A stretch of 64,000 nucleotides of DNA from Rhizobium sp. NFR03 (GCF_900111275.1 NZ_FOGR01000002.1:372001-436000), one strand, 5' to 3'; shown: positions 1 through 9,022, counted from the stretch's first letter. Numbers and translations: made by a program. The notes: a model not told the origin generated them from the sequence alone.

Positions 1-389
1 TGGCCACTATCGGCCGTGGCCTGCTGCGTACCCGACTGCAGGAACACCTTGTTGTCGACCTCGATCCGGTCGATTTCGGCATTGCCGCCTGAAATCGAAC
101 CGCCGCCGGACTTGTAATAGACAACCATGCTGCCCGCCTGCAGCGTCGTCGCGCCCTGCACGACCTTCACGTTACCGGTGAAGATCGCCTTGCTCTCGGG
201 ATCCTTGATTTCGAGCTTGTCGCTCTCGATCTGGATCGGCTGATCGTTGGAAAGCTTCATGCCGCTCATCCGGCTTTTCTGCTGGGCAGACGCCGGAGCG
301 AGGGTCAGGCAGAGACAGGCCAGCGATGATGCGAGGAGGCCGGCGAGGGGAAGGCTGCGGCGGGGGAGGGAGGCATGGAGGGTCGACAT
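1..389 (-). CDS. lptA: LptA, periplasmic lipopolysaccharide transport protein (3' part missing)
   Basis: Reading the minus strand from the ATG at 389 gives about 129 residues before the window edge, so the C-terminus is absent. The product opens with a basic, hydrophobic signal peptide ending near APASA-QQ. It continues into the OstA/LptA beta-jellyroll, recognisable from segments such as DQPIQIESDKLEI, AIFTGNVKVVQG and NAEIDRIEVDNKV. LptA bridges the inner-membrane LptBFGC complex to LptDE in the outer membrane and carries LPS across the periplasm. The gene begins 15 nt after the lptC stop, so the two are surely co-transcribed. In rhizobia lptB and rpoN normally follow, which would lie outside the window. 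Confidence 0.93.
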   Translation of the reverse strand, partial: MSTLHASLPRRSLPLAGLLASSLACLCLTLAPASAQQKSRMSGMKLSNDQPIQIESDKLEIKDPESKAIFTGNVKVVQGATTLQAGSMVVYYKSGGGSISGGNAEIDRIEVDNKVFLQSGTQQATADSG

Positions 390-404
390 GGGCTGCACCG
401 GGTC

Positions 405-1073
405 CTAATTTGCGTTCTTGCGTATGGTGCTCGGCTCGACGACGACCTTCACCATGCCTTCAAAGGAAATAACCCGCCCTTTATCCGTCATTCTCATCTC
501 TTGCGCAACAATCGAACCACCGGACATCCGGATGGCGATCGGCTTCTTGCTCTGCATCTCGCCCGCATTGATATCCAGATAGGCGGCCTGGAAATCGGCG
601 ATCACGCCATTGTTCATGGAGATGGTAAAGGGAGCGTTCATATCGAGCGTATTGCCGCCACGATCGTAAAGTCCGCTCGTCGCGTCCACGGTCGCGATCG
701 TCGTGTCGTTGACCGGCATTTCCGCGTGGATCTTCTCAAGCGTGATGAGGTCCGGATTGGCGATGTCCTGCAGCGCCCGCTCCGCCTTCATCGAATAGCT
801 GATGTCCTGCTTGTTGCGCCCCGATATCGCGGGGTTCTGCATGACGATCTTGCCGTTCTCGATCGTCGCATTCTCGATATGCAGCTCTTCCGGCAGCATG
901 GTGCGCACAATGGAGACGGCAGCAAAGATGACGGCTATGACGACGGCGACGATCGGCAGGACGATCTTCAAACGCTTCACACGACGCGAATGCCGCGCGG
1001 CACGCTCATAGGCGTCGTTGACCGTCGGCCCTGTATGCGGCAGGGCGCCGGGAAAATGCACATCGTTCGCCAT
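405..1073 (-). CDS. lptC: LptC, inner-membrane LPS export protein
   Basis: The 222-residue product has a basic N-terminus, one membrane anchor at about residues 36-57, and a periplasmic beta-rich LptC domain (for example AERALQDIANPDLITLEKI, then ISMNNGVIADFQAAYLDI). LptC takes LPS from LptBFG and hands it to LptA, whose gene follows 15 nt later. I start at the ATG at 1073 (MANDVHF). An in-frame extension to 1235 exists, but its sequence looks random and has no ribosome site, so I reject it. In the rhizobial genomes I remember, ribonuclease D lies upstream of lptC; here the divergent neighbour is sppA. Confidence 0.9.
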   Translation of the reverse strand: MANDVHFPGALPHTGPTVNDAYERAARHSRRVKRLKIVLPIVAVVIAVIFAAVSIVRTMLPEELHIENATIENGKIVMQNPAISGRNKQDISYSMKAERALQDIANPDLITLEKIHAEMPVNDTTIATVDATSGLYDRGGNTLDMNAPFTISMNNGVIADFQAAYLDINAGEMQSKKPIAIRMSGGSIVAQEMRMTDKGRVISFEGMVKVVVEPSTIRKNAN

Positions 1074-1374
1074 GAGCGGTTCCGTAAATCCAGGGGCCTT
1101 GACGAAGCCGGCGTCCGGGCTGCGTCGGCCGATGGTGTCAAGAAAGACGAATATGGAGATTTTTATGTCGCCGTACAATGGAGGCTTGAAATTCTTTGTT
1201 GCTAAGCCGGGCATTCGTCGGTCTGTGCTGTCCAAAGCCGCATGACCGGCTGTTGATTGCGGTGGAAATTTTGCTGGCGCGCCGATACCGGTTCGCGCTG
1301 ATATGCAGTAGGAGTCTTCGTCGAAACAGACGGCGCCGGCTTACCCTGCCGCGCGCCGAACAGGGAAATGTGGA
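1074..1374. other. Divergent intergenic region lptC/sppA
   Basis: About 300 bases without a credible gene. The short reading frames inside lack ribosome sites and familiar sequence. The region must hold the promoters for lptCA (leftward) and sppA (rightward). I see an A/T-richer patch around 1150-1200, but no promoter I would defend. It may also be the edge of a rearranged block, discussed in the findings. Confidence 0.5.
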
Positions 1375-2325
1375 ATGGATCCTCTCGCATTCGTCGATCG
1401 GCGGCAGCTTCGCCGCAAGCTTGGCTTCTGGCGCCTCGTGGCGATCGGCCTCATCGTCCTCGTGGCCATCGGCGCCTATCTCGGCATCACGCAATCGCGC
1501 TCGGGTGTGCTCGGAGCGAGCCAGATCGCACGCGTCACGATCTCCGGCGTCATCCTCGATGATCGCGAGCTGATCGAAAGGCTCGACCGCATTGCCAAGG
1601 CCGATCAGGTCAAGGGCCTGATTGTCAGCATCAACTCGCCGGGCGGCTCCACCTTCGGCGGCGAGACGCTCTACGATGCCATCCGCAAGGTTGCCGAGAA
1701 GAAGCCTGTTGTCTCCGACGTCCGCACGCTTGCCGCATCGGCTGGCTATATGGTCGCGCTCGCCGGCGACCGGATCATCGCCGGCGACACCTCGATCACG
1801 GGCTCCATCGGCGTCCTCTTCCAGTATCCGCAGGTCAAGACGCTGCTCGACAAGCTCGGCGTATCGCTCGAGGAGATCAAGTCCGCGCCGCTGAAGGCCG
1901 AGCCGTCGCCGTTCCATCCTCCGAGCGATGCGGCGAAGGCCGTGATCCAGTCGATGATCGACGACAGCTATGCCTGGTTCGTCGATCTCGTCGCGGAACG
2001 CCGCAAGATCCCGCGTGAGGAAGCGGTTCGTCTCGGCGATGGCCGTATCTTTACCGGACGGCAGGCGATCGGCCTGAATCTGATCGACGAGCTTGGCGGC
2101 GAGCGTGAGATCCGGAGCTATTTCAAGGGTCGGGACGTGGCGGATACCCTGCCGATCGTCGATTGGGAAAAGCCGGAAACCACATTGCCCTTCGGGCTGG
2201 GCTCGCTTGCCGCAATCTTCGCCAAATCGTTGGGATTTGAAGGTTTTCCGTTTTCGGGAAATCTGCCGCAGGACAAGTTGTTTCTTGACGGTCTCGTTTC
2301 CGTTTGGCAGGTTGGCCGCGATTGA
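1375..2325 (+). CDS. sppA: SppA, signal peptide peptidase, short single-domain form
   Basis: The 316-residue product has an N-terminal membrane anchor (about residues 20-38) and one S49 peptidase domain. Family marks are the GLIVSINSPGG segment, the TLAASAGY segment carrying the expected nucleophilic serine (S122), SITGSIGV, and the GRIFTGRQAIGLNLIDELG end motif. The length fits the one-domain SppA of alphaproteobacteria and Gram-positives, not the tandem 600-residue E. coli form. It degrades cleaved signal peptides in the inner membrane. The ATG at 1375 is preceded by AGGGAAATGTGG. ihfB follows 119 nt later, the order seen beside rpsA in other rhizobia as I recall. Confidence 0.9.
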   Translation: MDPLAFVDRRQLRRKLGFWRLVAIGLIVLVAIGAYLGITQSRSGVLGASQIARVTISGVILDDRELIERLDRIAKADQVKGLIVSINSPGGSTFGGETLYDAIRKVAEKKPVVSDVRTLAASAGYMVALAGDRIIAGDTSITGSIGVLFQYPQVKTLLDKLGVSLEEIKSAPLKAEPSPFHPPSDAAKAVIQSMIDDSYAWFVDLVAERRKIPREEAVRLGDGRIFTGRQAIGLNLIDELGGEREIRSYFKGRDVADTLPIVDWEKPETTLPFGLGSLAAIFAKSLGFEGFPFSGNLPQDKLFLDGLVSVWQVGRD

Positions 2326-2444
2326 GAGACGCCGGGCGCGGGTGTAACCCGCGCTGACGCGTGTCCGGTTGGCGGAGCGATCTCGATCGTCTGCCCGCGG
2401 ATGACGGGCGTATCGCGAAGAACATCGTCAAAAGGGGGCAGAGG

Positions 2445-2759
2445 GTGATCAAGTCGGAACTGGTGCAGATCGTGGCGGCTCGGAATCCGCACCTCTACCA
2501 CCGCGATGTCGAAAATATCGTCAACGCGGTTCTCGATGAGATTACGGACGCGCTGGCGGCGGGAAACCGCGTCGAGCTGCGCGGCTTCGGTGCCTTCTCC
2601 GTCAAGAATCGTCCGTCCCGCTCGGGCCGAAACCCCCGCACGGGCGACAGCGTCTTCGTGGAGGAGAAATGGGTGCCGTTCTTCAAGACCGGCAAGGAGC
2701 TGCGCGAGCGGCTGAACCCGGGCTCCGACGCGGACGTGGACGAGGAAGACGAAGACTGA
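2445..2759 (+). CDS. ihfB: Integration host factor beta subunit
   Basis: This is a 104-residue HU/IHF DNA-bending protein. I start at the GTG at 2445 ([14 protein letters not shown]), which matches the usual IhfB N-terminus and follows an AAAAGGGGGCAGAG ribosome site; the longer frame from 2361 is not supported. The DNA-binding arm reads [18 protein letters not shown], with the conserved intercalating proline in NPRTG. The C-terminus is a short acidic tail ([10 protein letters not shown]), as in rhizobial IhfB. It pairs with IhfA to bend DNA at sigma-54 promoters, recombination sites and origins. Confidence 0.95.
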   Translation: MIKSELVQIVAARNPHLYHRDVENIVNAVLDEITDALAAGNRVELRGFGAFSVKNRPSRSGRNPRTGDSVFVEEKWVPFFKTGKELRERLNPGSDADVDEEDED

Positions 2760-2860
2760 TGTCGCGATCGCCGTCCTTGTCGATGGCGACCTGATCTTGA
2801 CCCGGCACGTTTGCCGCCCATGTTGTCGTCAAGCCTTGATAGACGCGGAGACCGGCTCGC

Positions 2861-3256
2861 ATGCTTCGTAAAATTCTGAACATCGTCGTCCTCGTTCCGC
2901 TCGGGATTGTGCTCGTCGTGCTCTGTGTCGCCAATCGGCAGCAGGTCACGCTGGGCTTCAATCCGTTCGATCCGTCCGACACGGTCCTGGCGATATCAGG
3001 CCCCTTCTTCGTCTTCCTGTTTCTCGCCGTCATCCTCGGCCTCGTGATCGGCGCCTCTGCTGTCTGGTTCAGCCAGGGCAAATATCGCAAGCGGTCGCGC
3101 ACGGAAGCGAAGGAAGCGCTGAAGTGGCATACGGAAGCCGAGAAGCGACGCCTGCAGCAGGAGGCGATCGTGTCGGCTCAGGCCGCACGTCCTGTTGCCG
3201 ATCGCCCGGCTTTTCAGGGCTCGACCCCGACGATGATCGCCGCTCAGCAGAAATGA
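2861..3256 (+). CDS. LapA-domain (DUF1049) inner-membrane protein
   Basis: The 131-residue product has two membrane segments (about residues 6-24 and 45-68) joined by the LapA-family linker NRQQVTLGFNPFDPS, and then a cytoplasmic basic and coiled tail (KYRKRSRTEAKEALKWHTEAEKRR has heptad character). In E. coli the LapA/LapB pair tunes LPS synthesis through LpxC turnover. Whether this homologue does so is not shown, and no lapB follows. The gene sits 101 nt after ihfB, the same order as in other rhizobia, so co-transcription is likely. Confidence 0.8.
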   Translation: MLRKILNIVVLVPLGIVLVVLCVANRQQVTLGFNPFDPSDTVLAISGPFFVFLFLAVILGLVIGASAVWFSQGKYRKRSRTEAKEALKWHTEAEKRRLQQEAIVSAQAARPVADRPAFQGSTPTMIAAQQK

Positions 3257-3259
3257 GCT

Positions 3260-3715
3260 TCAGGCCGCTGCGGCTTTTGCATTGGCGGCAGCGGTGAAAT
3301 CGGAAAAGAAGCGGCTTGCGATCCGGTTTGCGCCGGATTGCACGAGCTTCGATCCGAGCGATGCGATCTTGCCCGAGACATCCGCGGCGATGGCATACTG
3401 CAGAATGGTCTCGTCGCCATCCTCTATCAGCCGCACATCCGCCCCGCCCTTGGCGTATCCGGCAAGGCCGCCCTTGCCTTCGCCGGAGATCGTGTAGCTT
3501 TCCGGCGGGTTCATGTTCGACAGCGTGATAACACCCGAAAACGCCATCGACATGAAGCCGAACTTTACCGTGACCACCGCATCGAGCGTCGTCGGCGAGG
3601 TCCATTCGAGGAGCGTGCAGCCGGGAATACAGTCTCTGAGCACCTCGGGATCGTTAAGGGCTGCCCAGACGGCGTCGCGCGGCGCGGAGATCCGCTCTTC
3701 ACCGGTCATGTCCAT
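3260..3715 (-). CDS. CoxG-like SRPBCC-fold protein
   Basis: The 151-residue product is homologous to carbon monoxide dehydrogenase subunit G: it starts MDMTGEERISAPRDAVWAALND, and has LRDCIPGC and later SGEGKGGLAGYAKGGADVRL. The SRPBCC/START fold binds a hydrophobic ligand. In true CO dehydrogenase operons CoxG helps membrane attachment or maturation, but no coxL, coxM or coxS genes are present, so the substrate is unknown. The start at 3715 is fixed by a strong GAGGAGGAC ribosome site; the frame extends to 3919 without support. It converges on the LapA-like gene with a 3-nt gap and no visible terminator. Confidence 0.82.
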   Translation of the reverse strand: MDMTGEERISAPRDAVWAALNDPEVLRDCIPGCTLLEWTSPTTLDAVVTVKFGFMSMAFSGVITLSNMNPPESYTISGEGKGGLAGYAKGGADVRLIEDGDETILQYAIAADVSGKIASLGSKLVQSGANRIASRFFSDFTAAANAKAAAA

Positions 3716-3864
3716 GAATGTCCTCCTCGAACGTGTGCACTGCTGCGACAGACTTCGAGCCTGCCACGGCGTTGCCTGAAATCTACGGGCGGAAACTGCT
3801 TTGCCAAGAGCGATTGCGATGCTATTTGCACGCAACACGCTGAAGAAACGGGAAACATCGCCCC

Positions 3865-5046
3865 TTGAAGGACAAGCAAAGACGATCACCCGGCAAGGCG
3901 GCACCGAAATCCGGTTCATCGCACAAGAGCCCCCCTAAAGTCGCGGCGTCTCGATCGGATGCCCCTGTCACGCCGCCCTTCAAGGCGGCAGGAAAGCCTG
4001 CGGCACAGGAACCGCACGGCCAGCGTTCGTCCAGCCGCCCGCAGCCGGCCTCTCTGCGTCCGTCATCTTCCGAGGCCCGACAGGAGGCATCTGCGCCCGT
4101 GGCGATGCGGCCGAGAACGGGAGACAAGCCGGCCGAGCGCGTGCCCGTTATTCTCGAAACCGCAGGAGAGGCAGATTATCGCCTGATCGACAGCGGCGAT
4201 GCCCTCAAGCTGGAGCAATACGGCCCCTATACGATCGTCCGACCCGAGGCACAGGCCCTGTGGCCGAAGTCGCAAGCCCCGCTCTGGGAACGTGCCGATG
4301 CGATCTTTACCGGCGACACGGATGAAGACGGCATGGGTCGCTGGCGCTTCCCGCGGGAAATGCTCGGCGAAACCTGGCCGATGCGTCTGCTCGATGCCGA
4401 CTTCCACGGCCGTTTTACCTCTTTCCGCCATGTCGGTGTCTTCCCGGAGCAGCTGGCACACTGGCGCTGGATGAAAGAGCAGGTCGAGGCGGCCGGTCGG
4501 CCGCTGAAGGTGCTGAACCTCTTCGGCTATACCGGCGTCGCCTCGCTGATCGCGGCGAAGGCCGGAGCTGAGGTCACCCATGTCGATGCCTCGAAGAAGG
4601 CGATCGGCTGGGGGCGCGAGAACCAGGCATTGGGTCGGGGCGAAAGCCTGCCGATCCGCTGGATCTGCGACGATGCCATGAAATTCATCCAGCGCGAGGA
4701 GCGCCGCGGCAGCCGCTACGACATCATCCTGACGGATCCGCCGAAATTCGGCCGAGGTCCGAACGGCGAGGTCTGGCACCTCTTCGATCACCTTGCCGGC
4801 ATGCTCGATATTTGCCGGGAGCTTCTGTCCGACGATGCACGCGGCCTCGTTCTCACAGCCTATTCCATCCGGGCAAGCTTCTATTCGATCCACGAACTGA
4901 TGCGCGAAGTCATGCGCGGCCGGGGTGGCGTCGTTGAATCCGGCGAACTGATCCTGCGCGAGTCCGCAGGGTCGAAGCAGGATGGCGAGACCGGCTCCGG
5001 CCGCGCGCTGTCCACCTCTCTCTTCAGTCGATGGGTGCCGAAATGA
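3865..5046 (+). CDS. Class I SAM-dependent methyltransferase, RlmI-like
   Basis: The first ~90 residues of the 393-residue product are a low-complexity Pro/Ser/Ala/Lys-rich stretch. The rest has a Rossmann methyltransferase domain: LKVLNLFGYTGVASL (SAM loop), VTHVDASKKAIGW, and the catalytic-type TDPPKFGRG motif, which resembles the DPP motif of 23S rRNA cytosine-C5 methyltransferase RlmI. It lacks the PUA domain of RlmI. The chosen start is TTG at 3865 with a weak ribosome site; a start inside the disordered tail is possible. It overlaps the next RNA methyltransferase by ATGA, so both probably modify rRNA or tRNA. The target is not determined. Confidence 0.82.
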   Translation: MKDKQRRSPGKAAPKSGSSHKSPPKVAASRSDAPVTPPFKAAGKPAAQEPHGQRSSSRPQPASLRPSSSEARQEASAPVAMRPRTGDKPAERVPVILETAGEADYRLIDSGDALKLEQYGPYTIVRPEAQALWPKSQAPLWERADAIFTGDTDEDGMGRWRFPREMLGETWPMRLLDADFHGRFTSFRHVGVFPEQLAHWRWMKEQVEAAGRPLKVLNLFGYTGVASLIAAKAGAEVTHVDASKKAIGWGRENQALGRGESLPIRWICDDAMKFIQREERRGSRYDIILTDPPKFGRGPNGEVWHLFDHLAGMLDICRELLSDDARGLVLTAYSIRASFYSIHELMREVMRGRGGVVESGELILRESAGSKQDGETGSGRALSTSLFSRWVPK

Positions 5047-5930
5047 GCAGCGACGATTATAGCGGCGGCAATCCACGCGGGCAGGTCGGGCGTGGCGAAG
5101 GTCGGGTCGGCCAGGTGAAGGAAGTCACGAGCCTTGCCAATCCGATCATCAAGGATATCCGCGCGCTGACGCAGAAGAAGGCGCGCGACGAGAGCGGCAC
5201 CTTCATTGCCGAAGGGCTGAAGCTCGTTATTGACGCCGTCGAACTGGGCTGGACCATTCGCACGCTGGTCTATGCCAAGGCCGCCAAGGGCAAGAAGCCG
5301 GTGGACGACATCGCCGCGCGCACCGTGGCCCGCGGCGGTCTCGTGCTTGAGGTCAGCGAGAAGGTCATCGCCACCGTCACCCGCCGCGACAATCCGCAGA
5401 TGGTCGTCGGCGTGTTCGAGCAGCGCTATGGATCCTTGAGAGACATCAAGCCACGCGCGAACGAGACCTATGTGGCGCTCGACCGGGTGCGCGATCCCGG
5501 TAATCTCGGCACCATCATCCGTACGGCGGATGCGGCCGGCGTCTCCGGCGTCATCCTGATCGGCGAGACCACGGACCCCTTCTCGCTCGAAACGGTGCGT
5601 GCCACCATGGGCTCCGTCTTCGCCGTACCGGTGTTCCGGGCGAGCGTGGCCGAGTTCCTTGCCTGGCAGAAGCACACGGGTGTCATGGTCGTCGGCACGC
5701 ATCTTGCCGGTGCGGTCGATTACCGCACGATTGATTATCGGCCCCGCCCGGTCGTCGTCCTCATGGGCAACGAGCAGGCCGGTCTGCCGGACGAACTTGC
5801 AGCGAAAGCGGATAAGCTTGCCCGCATTCCCCAGTCGGGCCGCGCGGATTCGCTCAATCTCGCCATCGCTACCGGTGTGATGCTCTTCGAGGCGCGCCGC
5901 CACCTGCTGACACTGGATGACCGCGGATGA
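5043..5930 (+). CDS. TrmH/SpoU-family RNA 2'-O-methyltransferase
   Basis: The 295-residue SPOUT enzyme has a substrate-binding N-terminal domain ([15 protein letters not shown]-like, then [12 protein letters not shown]) and a trefoil-knot SAM domain with the three SpoU motifs: [35 protein letters not shown] and [17 protein letters not shown]. These enzymes methylate ribose 2'-OH in rRNA or tRNA. The exact site cannot be read from sequence. The ATG at 5043 overlaps the preceding stop, and its own stop overlaps the start of lspA, so 3865-6454 is one translationally coupled operon. Confidence 0.88.
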   Translation: MSSDDYSGGNPRGQVGRGEGRVGQVKEVTSLANPIIKDIRALTQKKARDESGTFIAEGLKLVIDAVELGWTIRTLVYAKAAKGKKPVDDIAARTVARGGLVLEVSEKVIATVTRRDNPQMVVGVFEQRYGSLRDIKPRANETYVALDRVRDPGNLGTIIRTADAAGVSGVILIGETTDPFSLETVRATMGSVFAVPVFRASVAEFLAWQKHTGVMVVGTHLAGAVDYRTIDYRPRPVVVLMGNEQAGLPDELAAKADKLARIPQSGRADSLNLAIATGVMLFEARRHLLTLDDRG

Positions 5931-6454
5931 CCGAAAGCCGGACGCCTCTCTCGCCAGTCACGCCCGACAGCCGCCCGACCCTGTTTTCGCGCCCCTGGCC
6001 GATTGCGATCTTCATCATCGTCGCTCTTATCCTCGATCAGGTGATCAAGCAGGCGGTCGAGGCCTACCTGCCGATGGAGGAGGCCGTTCACGTCATCCCC
6101 ATGCTCGCGCTCTACAGGGTCTATAATTACGGCGTCGCCTTCTCCATGCTGTCGGGCATGGAGGGCTGGTTCATCGTCGGCATGCGCCTCGTGGTGGTCG
6201 GTTTCGTGCTCTGGCTCTGGCGCAGGACGCCGAAGGACAGGTTCTTCGCCCATCTCGGCTATGCGATGATCATCGCCGGTGCGCTCGGCAATCTGGTCGA
6301 TCGGTTTCTCTATGGGTATGTGATCGACTATATCCTGTTCTACACGGAGACATGGTCCTTCGCCGTGTTCAACCTCGCCGATGCCTTCATTACGGTCGGC
6401 GCTGGCGCCATCGTGCTGGACGAAATCCTCCAGGCAAAAAAGCGAGATCGTTAA
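5927..6454 (+). CDS. lspA: Lipoprotein signal peptidase (signal peptidase II)
   Basis: The 175-residue inner-membrane aspartyl protease has four membrane segments. The two catalytic aspartates lie in the conserved motifs [10 protein letters not shown] and [11 protein letters not shown]. It cleaves the signal peptide of diacylated prolipoproteins, upstream of Lnt, whose gene is at 29672 in this window. It starts in an ATGA overlap with the RNA methyltransferase gene. The N-terminus has a ~20-residue polar extension before the first membrane helix. No terminator is evident before the kinase gene 54 nt downstream. Confidence 0.96.
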   Translation: MTESRTPLSPVTPDSRPTLFSRPWPIAIFIIVALILDQVIKQAVEAYLPMEEAVHVIPMLALYRVYNYGVAFSMLSGMEGWFIVGMRLVVVGFVLWLWRRTPKDRFFAHLGYAMIIAGALGNLVDRFLYGYVIDYILFYTETWSFAVFNLADAFITVGAGAIVLDEILQAKKRDR

Positions 6455-6508
6455 AATGCGAGCGATCGGCTGAAATCATTTCCAACGGCTGCATGATAGT
6501 CATCGCGC

Positions 6509-8842
6509 ATGAGCGAGCCGTCGAGACTGCAGCGCAAGATCGTCCAGCACCTGTCGCAGCCGCCGATCGGGGAGGGTGCCGGGCAGGGCGTCGGGGCATC
6601 TGATGTGCCGCCGCTACGCGTGGCGTTTCCTGAGCATACCGATGCCGAAAGGGAGCTCGGGAGCTCCCGCATCTCCGCCTTTCGCCCGGCCCTCGCCTGT
6701 GCCGGCCTTCTCGCCTCCGCCGCCATCGTCGCGGCCGGTCTGGAGGCAGATCTCTTTCTCTTGCCCTTCGGGCTTGGCATTGCGGGCATTGCCGGCTCTG
6801 TGCTTCTTTTTAGCGATTGGCGCCAGAACCGGAACCGGCGCGGCCGAGGTGCTGCATACGAACGATCCGGCGACCGCGCATGGGAAGCCCGCGAGGCTGG
6901 CATGTCGCGTTTCGCAATCCACGATGCGCTCGGGGACATGGCGATTCTGCGCGATGCGAAGGGTGTCATTCTGGAGGCGAACGACACCTTCCGGACGCTG
7001 ACCGGCGCGCCTTCGCCGGAGGGGCAGCGTTGTGACGCTCTGGGTCTTGAGCTCCGTCCGCCCGGCACCTCCGGTCGCTACAGGGTCGAGATCATGACGG
7101 AGGAAGGCAGCACGCGCATTTTCGACTGGCACGACGTCCTGACGCGCGAGGCGGAGACAGGCACGCTGCGCATCGTCAGCGTTGGCCGGGATATCACCGA
7201 CAATGTCAGCGCGGCGCGCAGCAGCGAAGCGGCGCTCCAAAGAGCCGAAGCCGAAAGCCGGGCAAAATCCCACCTGCTGGCAACTGTCAGCCACGAGATC
7301 CGCACGCCGCTATCCGGCATTCTTGGTATGAGCGACCTCCTCGACCAGACCCGGCTGAGCGCACAGCAGGCGAACTATCTCGCGGGCATGCGCCAGTCCG
7401 GTCACGATCTCGTACAGCTGGTCGATGATCTCCTGGACTGCGCCTCGATGGAAGCCGGACGATTTGCCCTGCGCCCGACGCGCCAGAGCCTGCGTCCGCT
7501 GGTCGAGAGCGTCGTCGAAATGCTGTCGCATCGCGCCCACGCGAAGGGCATCGAGATCGCCTCGACGATTGCCGCAGACGTACCCGATACTCTGAAGATC
7601 GATGGGCCCCGCCTGAAGCAGGTCCTGTTCAACGTGGTGGGCAACGCCGTCAAGTTCACCACGACCGGAGGTGTTCTCGTCAGCTGTGCCGAGCAGAATG
7701 GCGCGCTCGTGCTGCGCGTCACCGACACGGGGCCGGGCATGACCTTCGAGGACCAGTCCCGCATTTTCGACGCTTTCGAGCAGGCCGGCGATACGGTTTC
7801 CCAGTCTGGCGGAACAGGGCTTGGTCTCGCCATATCGCGCCGTATCATCAGGGCCTTCGGTGGCGATGTCACCGTCTCCAGCCGGCTTGGCGTCGGCAGC
7901 CTCTTCGAGATCCGCTTTCCGCTGACGGAATCGGTGCCGCCGCTCGCCACGGCCCGCACCCGAACGCTTTCCACCTCCCGCGTCCTTCTCATCGCGCCGA
8001 AAGGGCCGGCCTCCGAAGCGCTGGCAGCGACGGTCGAAACGCTCGGCGGCCGCTGCCGCATCGTCTCGACCATCGAGCAGGCCGGTCATATTCTGAAGTT
8101 GGCGATGGATGGGGGCAGCGAGGAGCGATTGACCGATATCATCGTCGATCATCGCTGCGCCGCGCTCTTTCGTCGGATCTGCAAGGACAGGCCGGACCTC
8201 GAAAACTTGCCGCTGCGCAGAACCTACCTTGTCAATCCGGAAGAACGCATCCAGCAGCCGCTGCACCAGACCGACGGCTTTCATGCCTGGCTGATCCGCC
8301 CCCTGCGCGAACGCTCGCTGGTAGCGGTGCTGAAGGGGCAGCTGAAGGGCATCGAGGTTCGCGACGCCATCAACGACAATCGCCCGATACTGCGCGATGC
8401 GGTGGACGCTTCGCCAGCGCCTGCGCCACTTGCCGTGTGCACCGTACTTCTCGGTGAGGATGACCCCGTCAATGCCGCGATCCTGCGCGCCACGCTGGAG
8501 CGCGCCGGATACGCCGTGCGGCATGTCGTCGATTTCGCTGCCATGGGAGATGTGCTGGATCTGGGGCTTTCGGCTGCGGCTGCAGGCGACGGGCAGGCAC
8601 CTCGAATCCTGATCACCGATCTCAATATGCCCGGCGGCGATGGCGTGACGCTGGTGCGCCGCCTGCGTCTCTCTGAAACGTCCATCGACGGCGCCCTGCG
8701 GCTTCCCGTCATCGTGCAGACCTCCGACCGCCGTCCCGAAACGCACCGCGATCTGCTGGAGGCAGGGGCGGATGCCGTCCTCGCCAAACCCGCCAACCCT
8801 AAAATCCTGATTGAGCTGGTCGGCCGATTGATCGCCGGCTAA
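6509..8842 (+). CDS. Hybrid sensor histidine kinase with a degenerate and an intact receiver
   Basis: The 777-residue membrane protein has two helices at about residues 59-78 and 83-103, a PAS domain (about 135-235), and a HisKA domain with phospho-accepting H262 in SHEIRTPLSG. A HATPase domain follows (N box VVGNAVKF, G boxes DTGPGMTF and GGTGLGLAISRR), then two receiver-like units. The first (about 488-625) lacks the acidic pair and the KP motif, so it looks like a pseudo-receiver. The second (645-777) is complete: EDD at 650-652, D704 in ITDLNMPGGDG and K760 in LAKP. No partner phosphotransfer or regulator gene is adjacent. The PAS sensor with almost no periplasmic loop suggests cytoplasmic or membrane sensing. 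The target is unknown. Confidence 0.88.
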   Translation: MSEPSRLQRKIVQHLSQPPIGEGAGQGVGASDVPPLRVAFPEHTDAERELGSSRISAFRPALACAGLLASAAIVAAGLEADLFLLPFGLGIAGIAGSVLLFSDWRQNRNRRGRGAAYERSGDRAWEAREAGMSRFAIHDALGDMAILRDAKGVILEANDTFRTLTGAPSPEGQRCDALGLELRPPGTSGRYRVEIMTEEGSTRIFDWHDVLTREAETGTLRIVSVGRDITDNVSAARSSEAALQRAEAESRAKSHLLATVSHEIRTPLSGILGMSDLLDQTRLSAQQANYLAGMRQSGHDLVQLVDDLLDCASMEAGRFALRPTRQSLRPLVESVVEMLSHRAHAKGIEIASTIAADVPDTLKIDGPRLKQVLFNVVGNAVKFTTTGGVLVSCAEQNGALVLRVTDTGPGMTFEDQSRIFDAFEQAGDTVSQSGGTGLGLAISRRIIRAFGGDVTVSSRLGVGSLFEIRFPLTESVPPLATARTRTLSTSRVLLIAPKGPASEALAATVETLGGRCRIVSTIEQAGHILKLAMDGGSEERLTDIIVDHRCAALFRRICKDRPDLENLPLRRTYLVNPEERIQQPLHQTDGFHAWLIRPLRERSLVAVLKGQLKGIEVRDAINDNRPILRDAVDASPAPAPLAVCTVLLGEDDPVNAAILRATLERAGYAVRHVVDFAAMGDVLDLGLSAAAAGDGQAPRILITDLNMPGGDGVTLVRRLRLSETSIDGALRLPVIVQTSDRRPETHRDLLEAGADAVLAKPANPKILIELVGRLIAG

Positions 8843-8858
8843 GGATCGCCGCATACGC

Positions 8859-8884
8859 CTTGTCACGGTCTTGTTGCAGTGACA
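8859..8884 (+). promoter_or_regulatory. Pho-box-like direct repeat or inverted repeat upstream of olsB
   Basis: Two seven-base units, CTTGTCA (8859-8865) and CTTGTTG (8870-8876), are spaced 11 bases apart, as PhoB half-sites are. The same stretch also contains the perfect inverted repeat TGTCAC (8861-8866) and GTGACA (8879-8884). Ornithine lipid synthesis in Sinorhizobium rises under phosphate limitation through PhoB, so a Pho box here would make sense, but the second half-site is poor and the palindrome offers another reading. It lies about 140 nt upstream of the olsB start. Confidence 0.4.
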
Positions 8885-9022
8885 TGCTTAAAGGCCTGCA
8901 GGAAGCGAACTGCTACCGCAGCCCGGGCGCGATTCGGAAAATGTCGGGGAAATGCCCCCCATATTCCCCGGTCGTTCGCGGTTCACGTGCAGGCGCATGC
9001 TCGCGATTAGGGGTAATCTGCG

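Noticed and set aside
1074-1235. N-terminal extension of lptC
   Set aside because: Aromatic, unconserved residues with no ribosome site; LptC normally starts with a short basic stretch before its anchor, as from 1073.
3260-3715. A carbon monoxide dehydrogenase operon
   Set aside because: Only a CoxG-like protein is present; the catalytic coxLMS genes are absent, and CoxG-like proteins occur widely without them.
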